A DNA stretch of 64,000 nucleotides, taken from the NCBI RefSeq assembly GCF_014384795.1, contig NZ_JACRSR010000001.1:1054001-1118000 (forward strand), given 5' to 3'. The DNA comes from Gehongia tenuis (GTDB lineage: Bacteria > Bacillota > Clostridia > Christensenellales > NSJ-53). Position 1 is the first letter of the stretch; every line of letters begins with the position of its first letter. This document shows positions 8,323 through 18,302 of this stretch, piece after piece. A program made the position numbers and the translations under genes. The notes under the pieces are model-generated. The model was not told the DNA's origin. It saw only the letters and a program-made list of their open reading frames with translations, and made no database searches.

Positions 8323-9450
8323 TCAGCGAACGGTGATGAGTTCGTATTTCCGGGTGCCAAGACCGATCTTTTCACCATGTTCCAGGCAGGATTCCCAATG
8401 GGTTTCCGGCGTGGTATTGCTGAAATGATCGTGCTGATCGTGAAAGCCCTTGGCATGCATGTTCTCATCCAGAAGGCTGCCCGGCATGGGCGGCTGTGCA
8501 TTGCAGGCGTCTACACATGCCTGATCAAGCGCCACCGGATCAAAGCTTGCGAACATGCCCACATCGGGCAGGATCGGTACGTCGTTCTCCCCATGGCAGT
8601 CGCAGTAGGGCGAGATATCCATCACCAGATTGATGTGGAACTGAGGCCGCCCATCCAGCACCGCCTTGCTGTATTCAGCGATCTTCTTGTTCAGATCGTC
8701 AAAGGCGCTGGAGTTGTCGTTGTAAACCGCATTGAAGTTGCAGGAGCCCAGGCACCGGCCGCAGCCCACGCAGCGCTCATGATCGATGTGAGCGCGGACC
8801 GCATCATCAAAACTGATGGCGCCATGGGCGCAGTTTTTCGCACAGATTTTACAGCCCCGGCAGATCTCGGGGTCCACCGAAGGTTTGCCCGAATTGTGCT
8901 GCTCCATCTTGCCGGCCCGGCTGCCGCAGCCCATGCCCACGTTTTTAAGGCATCCGCCAAAGCCCGTGCATTCGTGTCCCTTGAAGTGACTGAGGCTGAT
9001 GAAAACATCGGCATCCATGATTGCTTTTCCGATCTTTGCCGTCTTTACCAGTTCGCCGCCTTCTACCGGAACCTCCACATCATCGGTACCCTTGAGTCCG
9101 TCCCCTATGATGACCTGGCAGCCTGTGGAAAAAGGCGTAAAGCCGTTTTCATAAGCGGCGTCAATATGGTCGATGGCATTCTTGCGGCGGCCCACATACA
9201 AAGTGTTGCAGTCCGTCAAAAAAGGCTTGCCGCCCAGGGACTTCACCACATCCGCCACCACTTTGGCATAGTTCGGGCGAATGAAGGACAGATTGCCCGG
9301 CTCTCCGAAGTGCACTTTGATGGCCACCAGTTTTTCCTCAAAATCGATGTTCTCAATGCCTGCCCGGCGCGTGAGCTTTTCCAGCTTCTTCAGCAGGTTC
9401 GTGCCCGGCAGGGCACGCAAATCCGTAAAATAGACCTTCGCTTTTTCCAT
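8323..9450 (-). CDS. DUF362 domain protein with two 4Fe-4S ferredoxin clusters
   Basis: A 375-residue protein with an N-terminal DUF362 region (VYFTDLRALPGTNLLKKLEKL through SLSHFKGHECTGFGGCLKNVGMG) followed by two CxxCxxCxxxC ligand sets near residues 190 and 218: CRGCKICAKNC and CVGCGRCLGSC. These predict two [4Fe-4S] clusters and a cytoplasmic redox role; the physiological partner is unknown. I chose the ATG at 9450 because AGGAGG lies 7 nt upstream, while the ATG at 9456 is too close to it. The aldo/keto reductase gene ends 23 nt upstream, so both probably share the MerR-type promoter at 10483. Confidence 0.85.
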   Translation of the reverse strand: MEKAKVYFTDLRALPGTNLLKKLEKLTRRAGIENIDFEEKLVAIKVHFGEPGNLSFIRPNYAKVVADVVKSLGGKPFLTDCNTLYVGRRKNAIDHIDAAYENGFTPFSTGCQVIIGDGLKGTDDVEVPVEGGELVKTAKIGKAIMDADVFISLSHFKGHECTGFGGCLKNVGMGCGSRAGKMEQHNSGKPSVDPEICRGCKICAKNCAHGAISFDDAVRAHIDHERCVGCGRCLGSCNFNAVYNDNSSAFDDLNKKIAEYSKAVLDGRPQFHINLVMDISPYCDCHGENDVPILPDVGMFASFDPVALDQACVDACNAQPPMPGSLLDENMHAKGFHDQHDHFSNTTPETHWESCLEHGEKIGLGTRKYELITVR

Positions 9451-9473
9451 AGCCATTCCTCCTACTTCTTGGA

Positions 9474-10466
9474 TCAATCCAGGCCGCAGATCCGGTCTAT
9501 GGATTGAATCTCCTCCGATGTAAATTCAGTTTTGTGTACAATGCCGATATTTTCAAGAATCTGTTCCGGTTTGGATGCACCGATGAGTACGCTGGTCACT
9601 TCACCGTCCCGCAGCACCCAGGACAGGGCCATCTGAGCCAAGGTCTGACCCCGCTCCGCCGCAACTTGATTGAGCGCCGCAATCTGGGCAAGCTTTTCCT
9701 TGGTTATGGCACTGGCCTTCAAAGCCCCGCCTTTCTTCACCCGGCTGTCCTCCGGAATGCCTCCCAGGTATTTATCCGTCAAAAGTCCCTGGGCTAATGG
9801 GCTGAAAGCGATGATGCCGCAGCCGTGCTCCGCCGCAAAATGCTTGAGCCCGTCCTGCTCGATATGCCGGTCAAAGATGGAATAACGGCTTTGGTTGATG
9901 ATGAAAGGACACCTTAGATCCTTCAAAATCTCCATGGCCCGCCGGGTGGTCTCCCGATCATAGTTTGAGATACCCGCATAGAGAGCTCTGCCGCTTTTCA
10001 CGGCTGTATCCAGCGCCATCATGCTTTCCTCAAGAGGCGTATTCGGGTCCATGCGGTGGTGATAGAAGATATCCACATAGTCCAGCTTCATCCGTTTCAG
10101 GCTTTGGTCCAAACTGGCCAGAAGATATTTCCGGCTGCCCCAGTCCCCATAGGGACCCTCCCACATGGTGTAGCCCGCCTTGGTGCTGATCACAAGCTGA
10201 TCCCGGTAACTCCGGAAATCATCGGCTAGAATCCGGCCGAAGTTTTCTTCAGCGCTGCCCGGTTCCGGGCCATAGTTGTTGGCCAGGTCAAAGTGGGTGA
10301 TTCCATGATCAAAGGCTGTGCGGCACATGGCTTTCATATTGCCAAAGTTGTCATAGGTTCCAAAATTGTGCCATAATCCCAGCGATACGGCGGGAAGCCT
10401 GAGCCCGCTTCTGCCCGAATAATTGTACACCATTCCCTCGTACCGCGTCGAATCCGCAACATACAT
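9474..10466 (-). CDS. Aldo/keto reductase, YghZ/AKR14-like
   Basis: A 330-residue NAD(P)H-dependent oxidoreductase with a TIM-barrel fold. It begins with a YNYSGRSGLRLPAVSLGLWHNFG segment typical of the YghZ (L-glyceraldehyde 3-phosphate reductase) group. Active-site elements visible are D in HFDLANNYG, K in STKAGY, and the tetrad His near DIFYHHRMD. The C-terminal cofactor segment SVLIGASKPEQILENI is present. A MerR-type promoter precedes it and a DUF362 ferredoxin gene follows in the same unit, suggesting a response to reactive aldehydes or electrophiles. The exact substrate is unknown. Confidence 0.9.
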   Translation of the reverse strand: MYVADSTRYEGMVYNYSGRSGLRLPAVSLGLWHNFGTYDNFGNMKAMCRTAFDHGITHFDLANNYGPEPGSAEENFGRILADDFRSYRDQLVISTKAGYTMWEGPYGDWGSRKYLLASLDQSLKRMKLDYVDIFYHHRMDPNTPLEESMMALDTAVKSGRALYAGISNYDRETTRRAMEILKDLRCPFIINQSRYSIFDRHIEQDGLKHFAAEHGCGIIAFSPLAQGLLTDKYLGGIPEDSRVKKGGALKASAITKEKLAQIAALNQVAAERGQTLAQMALSWVLRDGEVTSVLIGASKPEQILENIGIVHKTEFTSEEIQSIDRICGLD

Positions 10467-10482
10467 TCTGATCTACCTCCTC

Positions 10483-10513
10483 ATTCTAAAACCTTGAGTT
10501 TACTCCAAGTCAA
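10483..10513 (-). promoter_or_regulatory. MerR-type promoter/operator of the aldo/keto reductase unit
   Basis: On the minus strand TTGACT (10508-10513) and TAGAAT (10483-10488) are separated by a long 19-bp spacer holding the dyad-like CTTGGAGTAAACTCAAGG. Long spacers with a CTTGGAGT..ACTC dyad are the hallmark of MerR-family activated promoters. It closely matches the promoter at 50792. Confidence 0.78.
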
Positions 10514-10571
10514 TTTCTTTTTCACTTATTTTAACTATACAACATTCAATTCTAAATTTCCATGGGCAAAC

Positions 10572-10601
10572 AAAAAAGCGGAGCTTAAAGCTCCGCCTTT
10601 T
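10572..10601 (-). terminator. cysK terminator
   Basis: GCGGAGCT (10578-10585) and AGCTCCGC (10589-10596) pair around TAA. Read on the minus strand the hairpin is followed by TTTTTTG, just after the cysK stop at 10608. Confidence 0.85.
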
Positions 10602-10607
10602 AAAAAA

Positions 10608-11534
10608 TCAATCGTACAGTCCCACCGACAGATATCGCTCTCCCGTGTCCGGAAGCAGTGCAACAATCAGCTTCCCCTTATTCTCCGGCCGCCGCGCCAA
10701 AACTGACGCCGCATGAATTGCCGCACCCGAGGAGATACCCACCAAGAGCCCCTCCGTTCGTGCGACCGCCCGGGCGGCCGCGAAGGCCCCATCGTTTTCC
10801 ACGGTAAGAATTTCATCGATCACGGAGGTGTTCAAAATATCCGGCACAAACCCTGCCCCGATGCCTTGAATTTTGTGGGGTCCTGCCTTGCCCTCACTCA
10901 GCACGGGCGAATCGGCCGGCTCCACGGCCACGATCTTCACCTCCGGATTCTTCGCTTTCAGGCCTTCGCCCACCCCGGTGACCGTTCCGCCGGTTCCCAC
11001 GCCGGCCACGAAGATATCCACTTTGCCTTCCGTGTCCCGCCAGATCTCTTCCGCCGTGGTCTCCCGGTGTATTTTCGGGTTGGCCGCATTTATGAACTGA
11101 CCGGGAATATAGGCGTCCGGCAGCTCCTTGGCAAGCGTCTCCGCCTTTTGGATGGCACCCTTCATGCCCAGAGCTCCCTCGGTTAGGACCAGCTCTGCAC
11201 CCAAAGCTTTGAGCAGGCCGCGCCGCTCCGCACTCATAGTATCCGGCATCACGATGATCAGCCGATATCCCCGGGAAGCCGCCACAAACGCAAGCCCAAT
11301 ACCCGTGTTTCCGCTGGTGGGTTCAATGATCACTGAACCGGGTTTCAGGATTCCTTTCTCCTCTCCATCCCGAATGAGCGCATAACCCACCCTGTCCTTC
11401 ACCGAGGAAAGGGGATTAAAAGCTTCAATTTTCACGACCACGCTGCCATTCAGCTGTTCTTTAGCCGCATAATTGGAAAGCTCCAAAAGGGGCGTATTGC
11501 CGATCAATTCCGGTAAGCTTTTTGCGATTTTCAT
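10608..11534 (-). CDS. cysK: Cysteine synthase A (O-acetylserine sulfhydrylase)
   Basis: A 308-residue PLP enzyme that makes L-cysteine from O-acetylserine and sulfide. It has the PLP lysine motif [15 protein letters not shown] near residues 39-52, the substrate loop [13 protein letters not shown], and the phosphate-binding [11 protein letters not shown]. The C-terminus [11 protein letters not shown] is typical of CysK. It starts 2 nt after the metY stop with AAAGGAG inside the metY end, so the two form one unit. The divergent Rrf2 regulators and a CymR-like box upstream of metY suggest control by cysteine status. Confidence 0.95.
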   Translation of the reverse strand: MKIAKSLPELIGNTPLLELSNYAAKEQLNGSVVVKIEAFNPLSSVKDRVGYALIRDGEEKGILKPGSVIIEPTSGNTGIGLAFVAASRGYRLIIVMPDTMSAERRGLLKALGAELVLTEGALGMKGAIQKAETLAKELPDAYIPGQFINAANPKIHRETTAEEIWRDTEGKVDIFVAGVGTGGTVTGVGEGLKAKNPEVKIVAVEPADSPVLSEGKAGPHKIQGIGAGFVPDILNTSVIDEILTVENDGAFAAARAVARTEGLLVGISSGAAIHAASVLARRPENKGKLIVALLPDTGERYLSVGLYD

Positions 11535-11536
11535 GG

Positions 11537-12897
<1,361 letters not shown>

Positions 12898-12905
12898 CTA
12901 CGCTA

Positions 12906-12934
12906 TTGCAGAAATGTTTTTTTCAGCGTATGAT
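12906..12934 (+). promoter_or_regulatory. Promoter of the tandem Rrf2 genes
   Basis: TTGCAG (12906-12911), 17-bp spacer and TATGAT (12929-12934), 23 nt upstream of the first Rrf2 start. It is divergent from the metY promoter. Confidence 0.65.
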
Positions 12935-12957
12935 GAGTGCAGTAAGGAGGTTGCCCG

Positions 12958-13386
12958 ATGAAGCTATCCACCAAAAGCCGATATGCCGTGGAGGCTCTGT
13001 TTTATATGGCGCTAAATGCCAAAGAACAGCCTGTCAGCATTGCCGACATTGCTAGAGCCACGAGCCTTTCCGCCAAATACCTGGAGCAGATTTTTTTAAT
13101 TCTCCGAAGGAAGGGAATTCTTCGCGCTGTTCGGGGCAGCCGCGGCGGTTTTATTCTTGCCGCCCTGCCGGAGGAAATCACTGTGGGACAGATCGTGCGC
13201 GCTATCGAGACTCATGTTGTGCCGGTGGTCTGCGTAACGGATCTCTCCCAATGCCGCAGCAGGATCCGGGACCGCTGTGTGACCCGCGCCCTTTGGATTC
13301 GGATGGCCAAGGCTTTGAATGATCACATGGACAGCATCACGCTCGCAACTCTCCGGGCAGCGTATGAAGGGGGGCAAAACGGATGA
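12958..13386 (+). CDS. Rrf2-family transcriptional regulator with three cysteines
   Basis: A 142-residue winged-helix regulator starting MKLSTKSRYAVEALFYMAL, the standard Rrf2 opening, with recognition-helix region LSAKYLEQIFLILRRKGILRAVRGSRGGF. Residues near 92-108 carry Cys-x6-Cys-x7-Cys (CVTDLSQC then CVTRAL), which resembles but does not equal the C-x5-C-x5-C cluster ligands of IscR. An Fe-S or thiol sensing role is therefore possible. The start has AAGGAGG 8 nt upstream. It overlaps the second Rrf2 gene by 4 bp and is divergent from metY-cysK, which it may regulate. Confidence 0.88.
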   Translation: MKLSTKSRYAVEALFYMALNAKEQPVSIADIARATSLSAKYLEQIFLILRRKGILRAVRGSRGGFILAALPEEITVGQIVRAIETHVVPVVCVTDLSQCRSRIRDRCVTRALWIRMAKALNDHMDSITLATLRAAYEGGQNG

Positions 13387-13811
13387 AAATGTCCACCAAA
13401 GGCAGATACGGCCTTCGTGCCGTCATCGATCTCGCCCTTCAGGGCGGGGAGCATTACGTATCTTTAGCAGAAATTGCGGACCGGCAGGATCTCTCCCTCG
13501 ACTATTTGGAACTCGTATTCAGCGCCCTCAGGAAGGGCGGCATCGTCAAGAGTGCCGCCGGTCTCAAGGGCGGTTATCTGCTGAACATGGAACCCGCTCA
13601 GCTGACCCTCTACCGCCTATTGACGGTGCTGGAGGGGGACCTCTCCGTCACCGGCGGCAGTTGTACCGATACCCTTTACCAACGGTTCCTTAAGGAGCAG
13701 GTCTGGGACCCCATGGACGGTATTCTTCAAGCTTTGCTGCAAAGCATCACCATCCAGGATATGATGGACGATTACGGTCGCAAACAAAAAATCATGGGCG
13801 CCAGTCTTTAG
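13383..13811 (+). CDS. Second Rrf2-family regulator (CymR-like)
   Basis: A 142-residue Rrf2 protein starting MKMSTKGRYGLRAVIDLAL, with HTH region LSLDYLELVFSALRKGGIVKSAAGLKGGY. It has one cysteine (GGSCTD) instead of a cluster-type set, as in the cysteine-metabolism repressor CymR, which works with CysK rather than with a metal cluster. The 4-bp ATGA overlap with the first Rrf2 gene indicates coupled translation. Location opposite metY-cysK and a CymR-like box favour a role in cysteine control, but which of the two proteins binds it cannot be told from sequence. Confidence 0.87.
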   Translation: MKMSTKGRYGLRAVIDLALQGGEHYVSLAEIADRQDLSLDYLELVFSALRKGGIVKSAAGLKGGYLLNMEPAQLTLYRLLTVLEGDLSVTGGSCTDTLYQRFLKEQVWDPMDGILQALLQSITIQDMMDDYGRKQKIMGASL

Positions 13812-13830
13812 GCTGGCGCCCATGATTTAT
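13785..13830. terminator. Bidirectional terminator overlapping the end of the second Rrf2 gene
   Basis: Perfect 15-bp arms (13790-13804 and 13813-13827, AATCATGGGCGCCAG and its complement) enclose an 8-nt loop that contains the Rrf2 stop codon. A-run before and T-rich tail after suit both the Rrf2 genes and the convergent rlmL unit. Confidence 0.85.
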
Positions 13831-13840
13831 GGAATGTATC

Positions 13841-14998
13841 CTACCGGCTTTCATCCAAAACTTTTTGAAGCCAAGGGGGACGCACCCCTTTGTACTGATA
13901 AAACTGGCATTCGAGCTTGCCATTGTAAAGCTTGCGCCGGAAGTCCGCACGCTTGCCATAGATCCGCTCAAAATCTGGGAAGGCGGTGAATACGCCAAGT
14001 CCCCAGGTGGGCAGTTTGTCGTTCATCACCCGGCGAAGAGTATGATAGAGGCTCACCACCGCCTTCTCCTCCCCCAGCCGCTTCCCATAGGGCGGATTGG
14101 TCACCATAAAGCCGTACTGCTTTTGAGTGGTCACTTCGGAAAGCTCCATGCGCTGAAAATGGATTTCTCCCACGCCCGCCTTTTTGGCATGATACCGTGC
14201 CATGGACAAGGCCTTTTCATCGATATCGGTGCCAACAATGGTCAGCTTTTGCTCTGGATTTAAAGCGTCCCTGGCCTCCTCCCGTGCCCTTGCCCAGCAC
14301 TCCGCGCCCAAAAATGGCCAGGCTTCTCCCGCAAAGGTGCGCATAAGGCCAGGGGCAATATTTTTACCGATGAGCGCCGCCTCCACCGGAATGGTGCCCG
14401 TGCCGCACATGGGATCCATGAGCGGACGGTCGGGATGCCAGCGGGAAAGCTTTACCAAAGCCGCCGCCAACGTTTCCCGGATCGGGGCTTCCCCCGTCAG
14501 GATGCGGTATCCCCGCTTATGGAGGCCATCACCCGACGTATCCATGAGCACACTGACCCTGTCCTTCAGCACGGAGATTTCCACCCGGAACACCGGCCCG
14601 TCCTCAGGCATCCAGTTCAGGTGATAACGCTTTTTAAGCCGTTCCACCACCGCTTTTTTCGCAATGGACTGGCAGTCCGGCACGCTCATGAGGGTGGATT
14701 TAACACATTTGCCCGTCATATGCACCCTGCCGTCCCGGGGTATGAAATCCTCCCACGGGATGGCGTCAACGCCCTCAAAAAGCTCCTGAAAGGTTACAGC
14801 CGGGAACTCTGCCAGCACCATGTACACCCGGTCGGAACAGCGCAGAAACAGATTGCTTCGGGCGATCTCCAGTGGTCCGCCCTCAAAATAGACCCGGGCA
14901 TTTTGTGCCTCCACATTTTCCATGCCCAGGCTCTTCAGTTCCCTGCCCACCAGACCTTCCAATCCAAAGGCCGCCGTGGCGGCCAGCTTCATCTTCAT
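13841..14998 (-). CDS. rlmL: THUMP-domain rRNA (guanine-N2) methyltransferase, RlmL-like
   Basis: A 385-residue class I SAM methyltransferase. The N-terminal ferredoxin-like/THUMP part (residues ~1-160) precedes the Rossmann domain with DPMCGTGTIPVEAALIG near 200 and the N2-guanine motif VTNPPYGKRLG near 295. This is the short Gram-positive form lacking the RlmK half of the E. coli RlmKL fusion. Expected target is 23S rRNA G2445 or a related guanine. Its ATG overlaps the stop of the HD gene (ATGA), so it is the last gene of an overlapping four-gene unit. Confidence 0.87.
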   Translation of the reverse strand: MKMKLAATAAFGLEGLVGRELKSLGMENVEAQNARVYFEGGPLEIARSNLFLRCSDRVYMVLAEFPAVTFQELFEGVDAIPWEDFIPRDGRVHMTGKCVKSTLMSVPDCQSIAKKAVVERLKKRYHLNWMPEDGPVFRVEISVLKDRVSVLMDTSGDGLHKRGYRILTGEAPIRETLAAALVKLSRWHPDRPLMDPMCGTGTIPVEAALIGKNIAPGLMRTFAGEAWPFLGAECWARAREEARDALNPEQKLTIVGTDIDEKALSMARYHAKKAGVGEIHFQRMELSEVTTQKQYGFMVTNPPYGKRLGEEKAVVSLYHTLRRVMNDKLPTWGLGVFTAFPDFERIYGKRADFRRKLYNGKLECQFYQYKGVRPPWLQKVLDESR

Positions 14999-15723
14999 TC
15001 CTCATCCCTTCCCCGGTTGTCCTCTGCCACCACCTTGGCGTCCTCCTGCAGACTGTGTTGATTGTTCAGCGTGGCGCCGTTCATGACCAGCTGGAAGGTG
15101 CACCCAAGATAATGGGCCGACTCCTCGCACATCTTCATGCGGGTAATATAGATATTCATGAAATCCATGGCTGAACTGGAATCATCCATCTCCACCTCAT
15201 AGCGAATGATCCGGGACTCGCTGTCCACAATAAGGCGGTTGTGCAAAATGGCATAGTTCACCCGCTCATGAATGCCCTTGATCTGCGTCTTGCGCCGCAC
15301 CCGGGTGCGGTGGGCATCCACCTTGTCCGCAATCACCACCGCCGCCGAAATTACGCTGACGATGGTGCCGTTCTGCTCCTCATGATTTCCCACGGCGGAG
15401 ATGAGCATGCACACTTCCTCCATGGGAAATCCCATCTCCATCAGAATGGGCGCCAGAAGATTGGCCCCTGAAATCCCATGACCCTGCCGGTTGATGCAGT
15501 TTCCCACATCATGCACCCATCCGCAGATGGCGGCAAGCTCCACCGTTCGGTCGGGGTAGCCCAATCGTTTTAGAATGGCCGCCGCCGTCTTGCTGACAAA
15601 TCCCACATGGCGAAGGCCATGTTCCGTGTACCCCTTACAGGCCATCACATGGTTCGCCCACTCAATGAGCGTGCGGATCTTCTCGTTATTCTTCACGTCC
15701 TCCAGGGTGATTCCCCTCGCCAT
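14995..15723 (-). CDS. HD-domain phosphohydrolase
   Basis: A 242-residue protein with the HD signature: H39 in LRHVGFVSKTA, H71-D72 in WVHDVGN, and a later Asp in VVIADKVDAHR. These would bind metal and hydrolyse a phosphoester; substrate unknown. The C-terminal ~80 residues form a separate extension without a recognised motif. The start at 15723 lies 38 bp inside the upstream helical-repeat gene, with GGGGG about 7 nt before the ATG. The overlaps on both sides indicate a tightly coupled unit with rlmL. Confidence 0.82.
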   Translation of the reverse strand: MARGITLEDVKNNEKIRTLIEWANHVMACKGYTEHGLRHVGFVSKTAAAILKRLGYPDRTVELAAICGWVHDVGNCINRQGHGISGANLLAPILMEMGFPMEEVCMLISAVGNHEEQNGTIVSVISAAVVIADKVDAHRTRVRRKTQIKGIHERVNYAILHNRLIVDSESRIIRYEVEMDDSSSAMDFMNIYITRMKMCEESAHYLGCTFQLVMNGATLNNQHSLQEDAKVVAEDNRGRDEE

Positions 15724-16528
15724 GTTCTTCCCCCTTTAAAAATTCATAATCGGCGTCCCCGTCAAAATTCCGCGTGCCTTCCACCTCTCCGCCCAGAGCT
15801 TCGATGGCATTTTTTAGCTCGGTGTAGACAATATAGCCTTCCGTCTTTTTAAGAGCCTCCTGCAAAACCTCAAGGGCCCGCGGATCCCCATATTTGGCCA
15901 GTGCCGCCGCATAAAGATGCCGTAAATCCTCCCGCTCCTCAAACATGCGGATGAGCCATTCGTAGATCCGCTCGTCCTGCCCCATGCCCGCAAGAAGGTT
16001 GGTAAGCGCCACCCGCGCTTCCGCGCCCGCTTCAGGCAGCGCCGCAAGGAGTTCTTCCTTCACGCTCTCCCCCAGAGATTCCAACGCCTCGGCAGCTATC
16101 TTGAGCTCGTCCTCATCGCCGTCCAGCAGCATTTCAATATAATCGGGCACGGGACGCTTCGCCTCCAGCTCCGTCATGAGGGATACCGCCAGCTTCCGCT
16201 CCGCGCCGTAGGCCTCAAGAAACCATTCGTAGAGCGCTGCCTCATCCCTTAAATCCACCAGCCGGTCCAGCAAAAGATCGGGCACCGACATCCCCTTTTC
16301 ATAGTACTCACGAATCAATGCCACTGCGGCCCGGGCATCGGAAAGCTGTGCGAAATATTCACTGGGTTTTTCTCCATGGAGCCAGTCGGCGGGCGTTTCC
16401 AGCCAGGTCTCATAAAGATCTGGCATTGCGCTTTCCATCGCCTCCAGCGATTCATAGTTGTCCTCATTTTCAGCGACCCACTTTTCCACATACTGCTGAA
16501 AATTGCCTTCAAAGTCGATTGCCCGCAT
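15686..16528 (-). CDS. Acidic helical-repeat (HEAT-like) protein of unknown function
   Basis: A 280-residue, strongly acidic protein with no signal peptide. After an N-terminal 90 residues beginning MRAIDFEGNFQQYVEKWVAENED it consists of repeated helical pairs (EALESLGESVKEELLAALPEAG, LRHLYAAALAKYGDPRALEVLQ) of HEAT/ARM character. I do not recognise the family. It overlaps the upstream TPR gene by 20 bp and the downstream HD gene by 38 bp, so the three are probably translated together. A scaffolding role is plausible but only inferred. Confidence 0.75.
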   Translation of the reverse strand: MRAIDFEGNFQQYVEKWVAENEDNYESLEAMESAMPDLYETWLETPADWLHGEKPSEYFAQLSDARAAVALIREYYEKGMSVPDLLLDRLVDLRDEAALYEWFLEAYGAERKLAVSLMTELEAKRPVPDYIEMLLDGDEDELKIAAEALESLGESVKEELLAALPEAGAEARVALTNLLAGMGQDERIYEWLIRMFEEREDLRHLYAAALAKYGDPRALEVLQEALKKTEGYIVYTELKNAIEALGGEVEGTRNFDGDADYEFLKGEEHGEGNHPGGREE

Positions 16529-18248
16529 GTTTGCCTCCCTCCAGTACGTTCAGCATCTCGGCGGCGTACAGATCAATGGTCGGGGCCGTGGTATCATAGA
16601 TCGCGGCCAGCGTCCTTTTGGTAATGATCATGTCCATCTGCCTGCAGTAGCAGTACTCAAGGCTTGCCGCCCAGCCCTCCAGACGGGCTAATGGGGAGAA
16701 ATCCCGGCCGGCCCGCTCCAAATAGCGCTGCCACAAGTCCTCCACCTTTTCGGCATAGCCCTGCGCATACCGGTCCTTCATTCTGGCCAGCGTCAGCTTC
16801 AAAACCTCGTCGTCAAACTCCCCCGCCTTCTCGGCGTCATCCCCCTCCACCACGCTCACCTGAACCTCCATGATGTTGCCGTCCACATAGGTGATATAGG
16901 GTTCGGGAGCACCGGTCATCTTGAGCAGGGCAAAAACTTCCCGCTTCACCTCGTCACTCTCATCCTTACGGAGAATAAAGCTTCTCAGCATTCTCTGCGC
17001 TTCTCCATCGCCAATCTCGGCAATAAGCAGCAGCACCGCCTTTTTAATGGCATCGTCGTTGATATCAAGTCCCCACCATAGAAGCGCCCGGAAAGCCGGA
17101 TCCTGCCATCGCTCCGCCAGCCGCTCCCTGCCCTCCTTGACGTATTGATTCAGATGATGAATGCGCCGGATAATCTCCACATAGGGGACCTGGAAATAAT
17201 AGCTGACCTCGGTTTTTGAAGGGTCCAGTTCGCCGTGAATTACCGCCCGTGCGGTCTCCATGTAGTAGGAGGCCACCGTGTTGTGGGGATCCAGCCGTTC
17301 CACACGCTGCCAGTAATGCAGCGCCTTGTCATATTCGCCCAGATGGAAATAGCAGGCCGCCATGTAGTGGAGTACCCGCTTGTCGTAGGGCATCTGCTGA
17401 ACCAGCCGAATCAATATGGGCCGGGCAAGCTCGTGCAGTTCCATTTCGCACAGGGTCACCGCCGCCTTATAAAGCCCCTCGTCTCCATCCCGAATCAGCT
17501 CCATCAGATATTCCAACGCTTTATCCCGTGCTTCCGGCTTGCCGGCTTTGTGTTGATACAGCGCCAGATTGCATAAAGCGTGCACATTCTTGGGGTCCAA
17601 ACGGAGCGCTTTATAAACCTCTTCGAAGGCTTTCTCCTTCCTGCCCATGCAATGATAGGCCAGCGAGAGGTTGTTGTGGACAAACACCATGCTGTCATCC
17701 TGCTCCAAAATTGCCTTGAAAAGCCGAATCGCTTTCTTGAATTCGCCCTGGTCAAGCAGGGCTTTGGCCCTGCCCGCCATACGGTAAAGCCTGCCCGTTT
17801 TCCCGTCCACGGGCATGCCGTCGCTATCCACATAGAGGTTCTTTGAGTAGAGCAGCTCCAAGAAATCCTCCACTTCCAGGGCATATTCACCGTCCTCATC
17901 CATTTCCAGATACTTTTCAAAGCTTTCCTGGGCTCTAGGATAGTCCTCCATGCCGATAAAATTGCAGCCAAGGCCATAGTAGCACTCGGAGGTCACACCC
18001 TTTTTCCGCTGAATCATATCAAACAAGATGTCATTGGACTGCTGAAAATAGCCCATTTCCGAATAGACCTGGGCCAAGTCCAGCAAATATTCCGAATTCT
18101 CGGGATCTTTTTCCGCGGCCTTTCGGTAAAAATGCAGCGCTTCCATAAGATTGTGCTGCTGCAAATGCCGAGTGCCCTTCCGATGGAAGAGCACCGCCTT
18201 TTGTTCAAAGGGCACCACGTTTTGTTTTACATATCGGTTTTTGGCCAT
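16509..18248 (-). CDS. Tetratricopeptide-repeat protein
   Basis: A 579-residue cytoplasmic protein starting MAKNRYVKQNVVPFEQ. TPR motifs are clear from residue ~20 to ~340 (for example ALHFYRKAAEKDPENSEYLLDLAQVYSEMG, AFEEVYKALRLDPKNVHALCNLALYQHKAG, ALHYWQRVERLDPHNTVASYYM). The C-terminal 230 residues are a separate all-helical region without a recognised motif. The ATG at 18248 has AGGAG 5 nt upstream; a GTG at 18254 is an alternative. It is the first gene of the TPR/HEAT/HD/rlmL unit. Likely a protein-protein adaptor. Confidence 0.82.
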   Translation of the reverse strand: MAKNRYVKQNVVPFEQKAVLFHRKGTRHLQQHNLMEALHFYRKAAEKDPENSEYLLDLAQVYSEMGYFQQSNDILFDMIQRKKGVTSECYYGLGCNFIGMEDYPRAQESFEKYLEMDEDGEYALEVEDFLELLYSKNLYVDSDGMPVDGKTGRLYRMAGRAKALLDQGEFKKAIRLFKAILEQDDSMVFVHNNLSLAYHCMGRKEKAFEEVYKALRLDPKNVHALCNLALYQHKAGKPEARDKALEYLMELIRDGDEGLYKAAVTLCEMELHELARPILIRLVQQMPYDKRVLHYMAACYFHLGEYDKALHYWQRVERLDPHNTVASYYMETARAVIHGELDPSKTEVSYYFQVPYVEIIRRIHHLNQYVKEGRERLAERWQDPAFRALLWWGLDINDDAIKKAVLLLIAEIGDGEAQRMLRSFILRKDESDEVKREVFALLKMTGAPEPYITYVDGNIMEVQVSVVEGDDAEKAGEFDDEVLKLTLARMKDRYAQGYAEKVEDLWQRYLERAGRDFSPLARLEGWAASLEYCYCRQMDMIITKRTLAAIYDTTAPTIDLYAAEMLNVLEGGKHAGNRL

Positions 18249-18302
18249 CTTCACTCCTAAATGTTGAATATTTTATGTCTAGGTTTCCCTCTTCGCTTCA
18301 AA

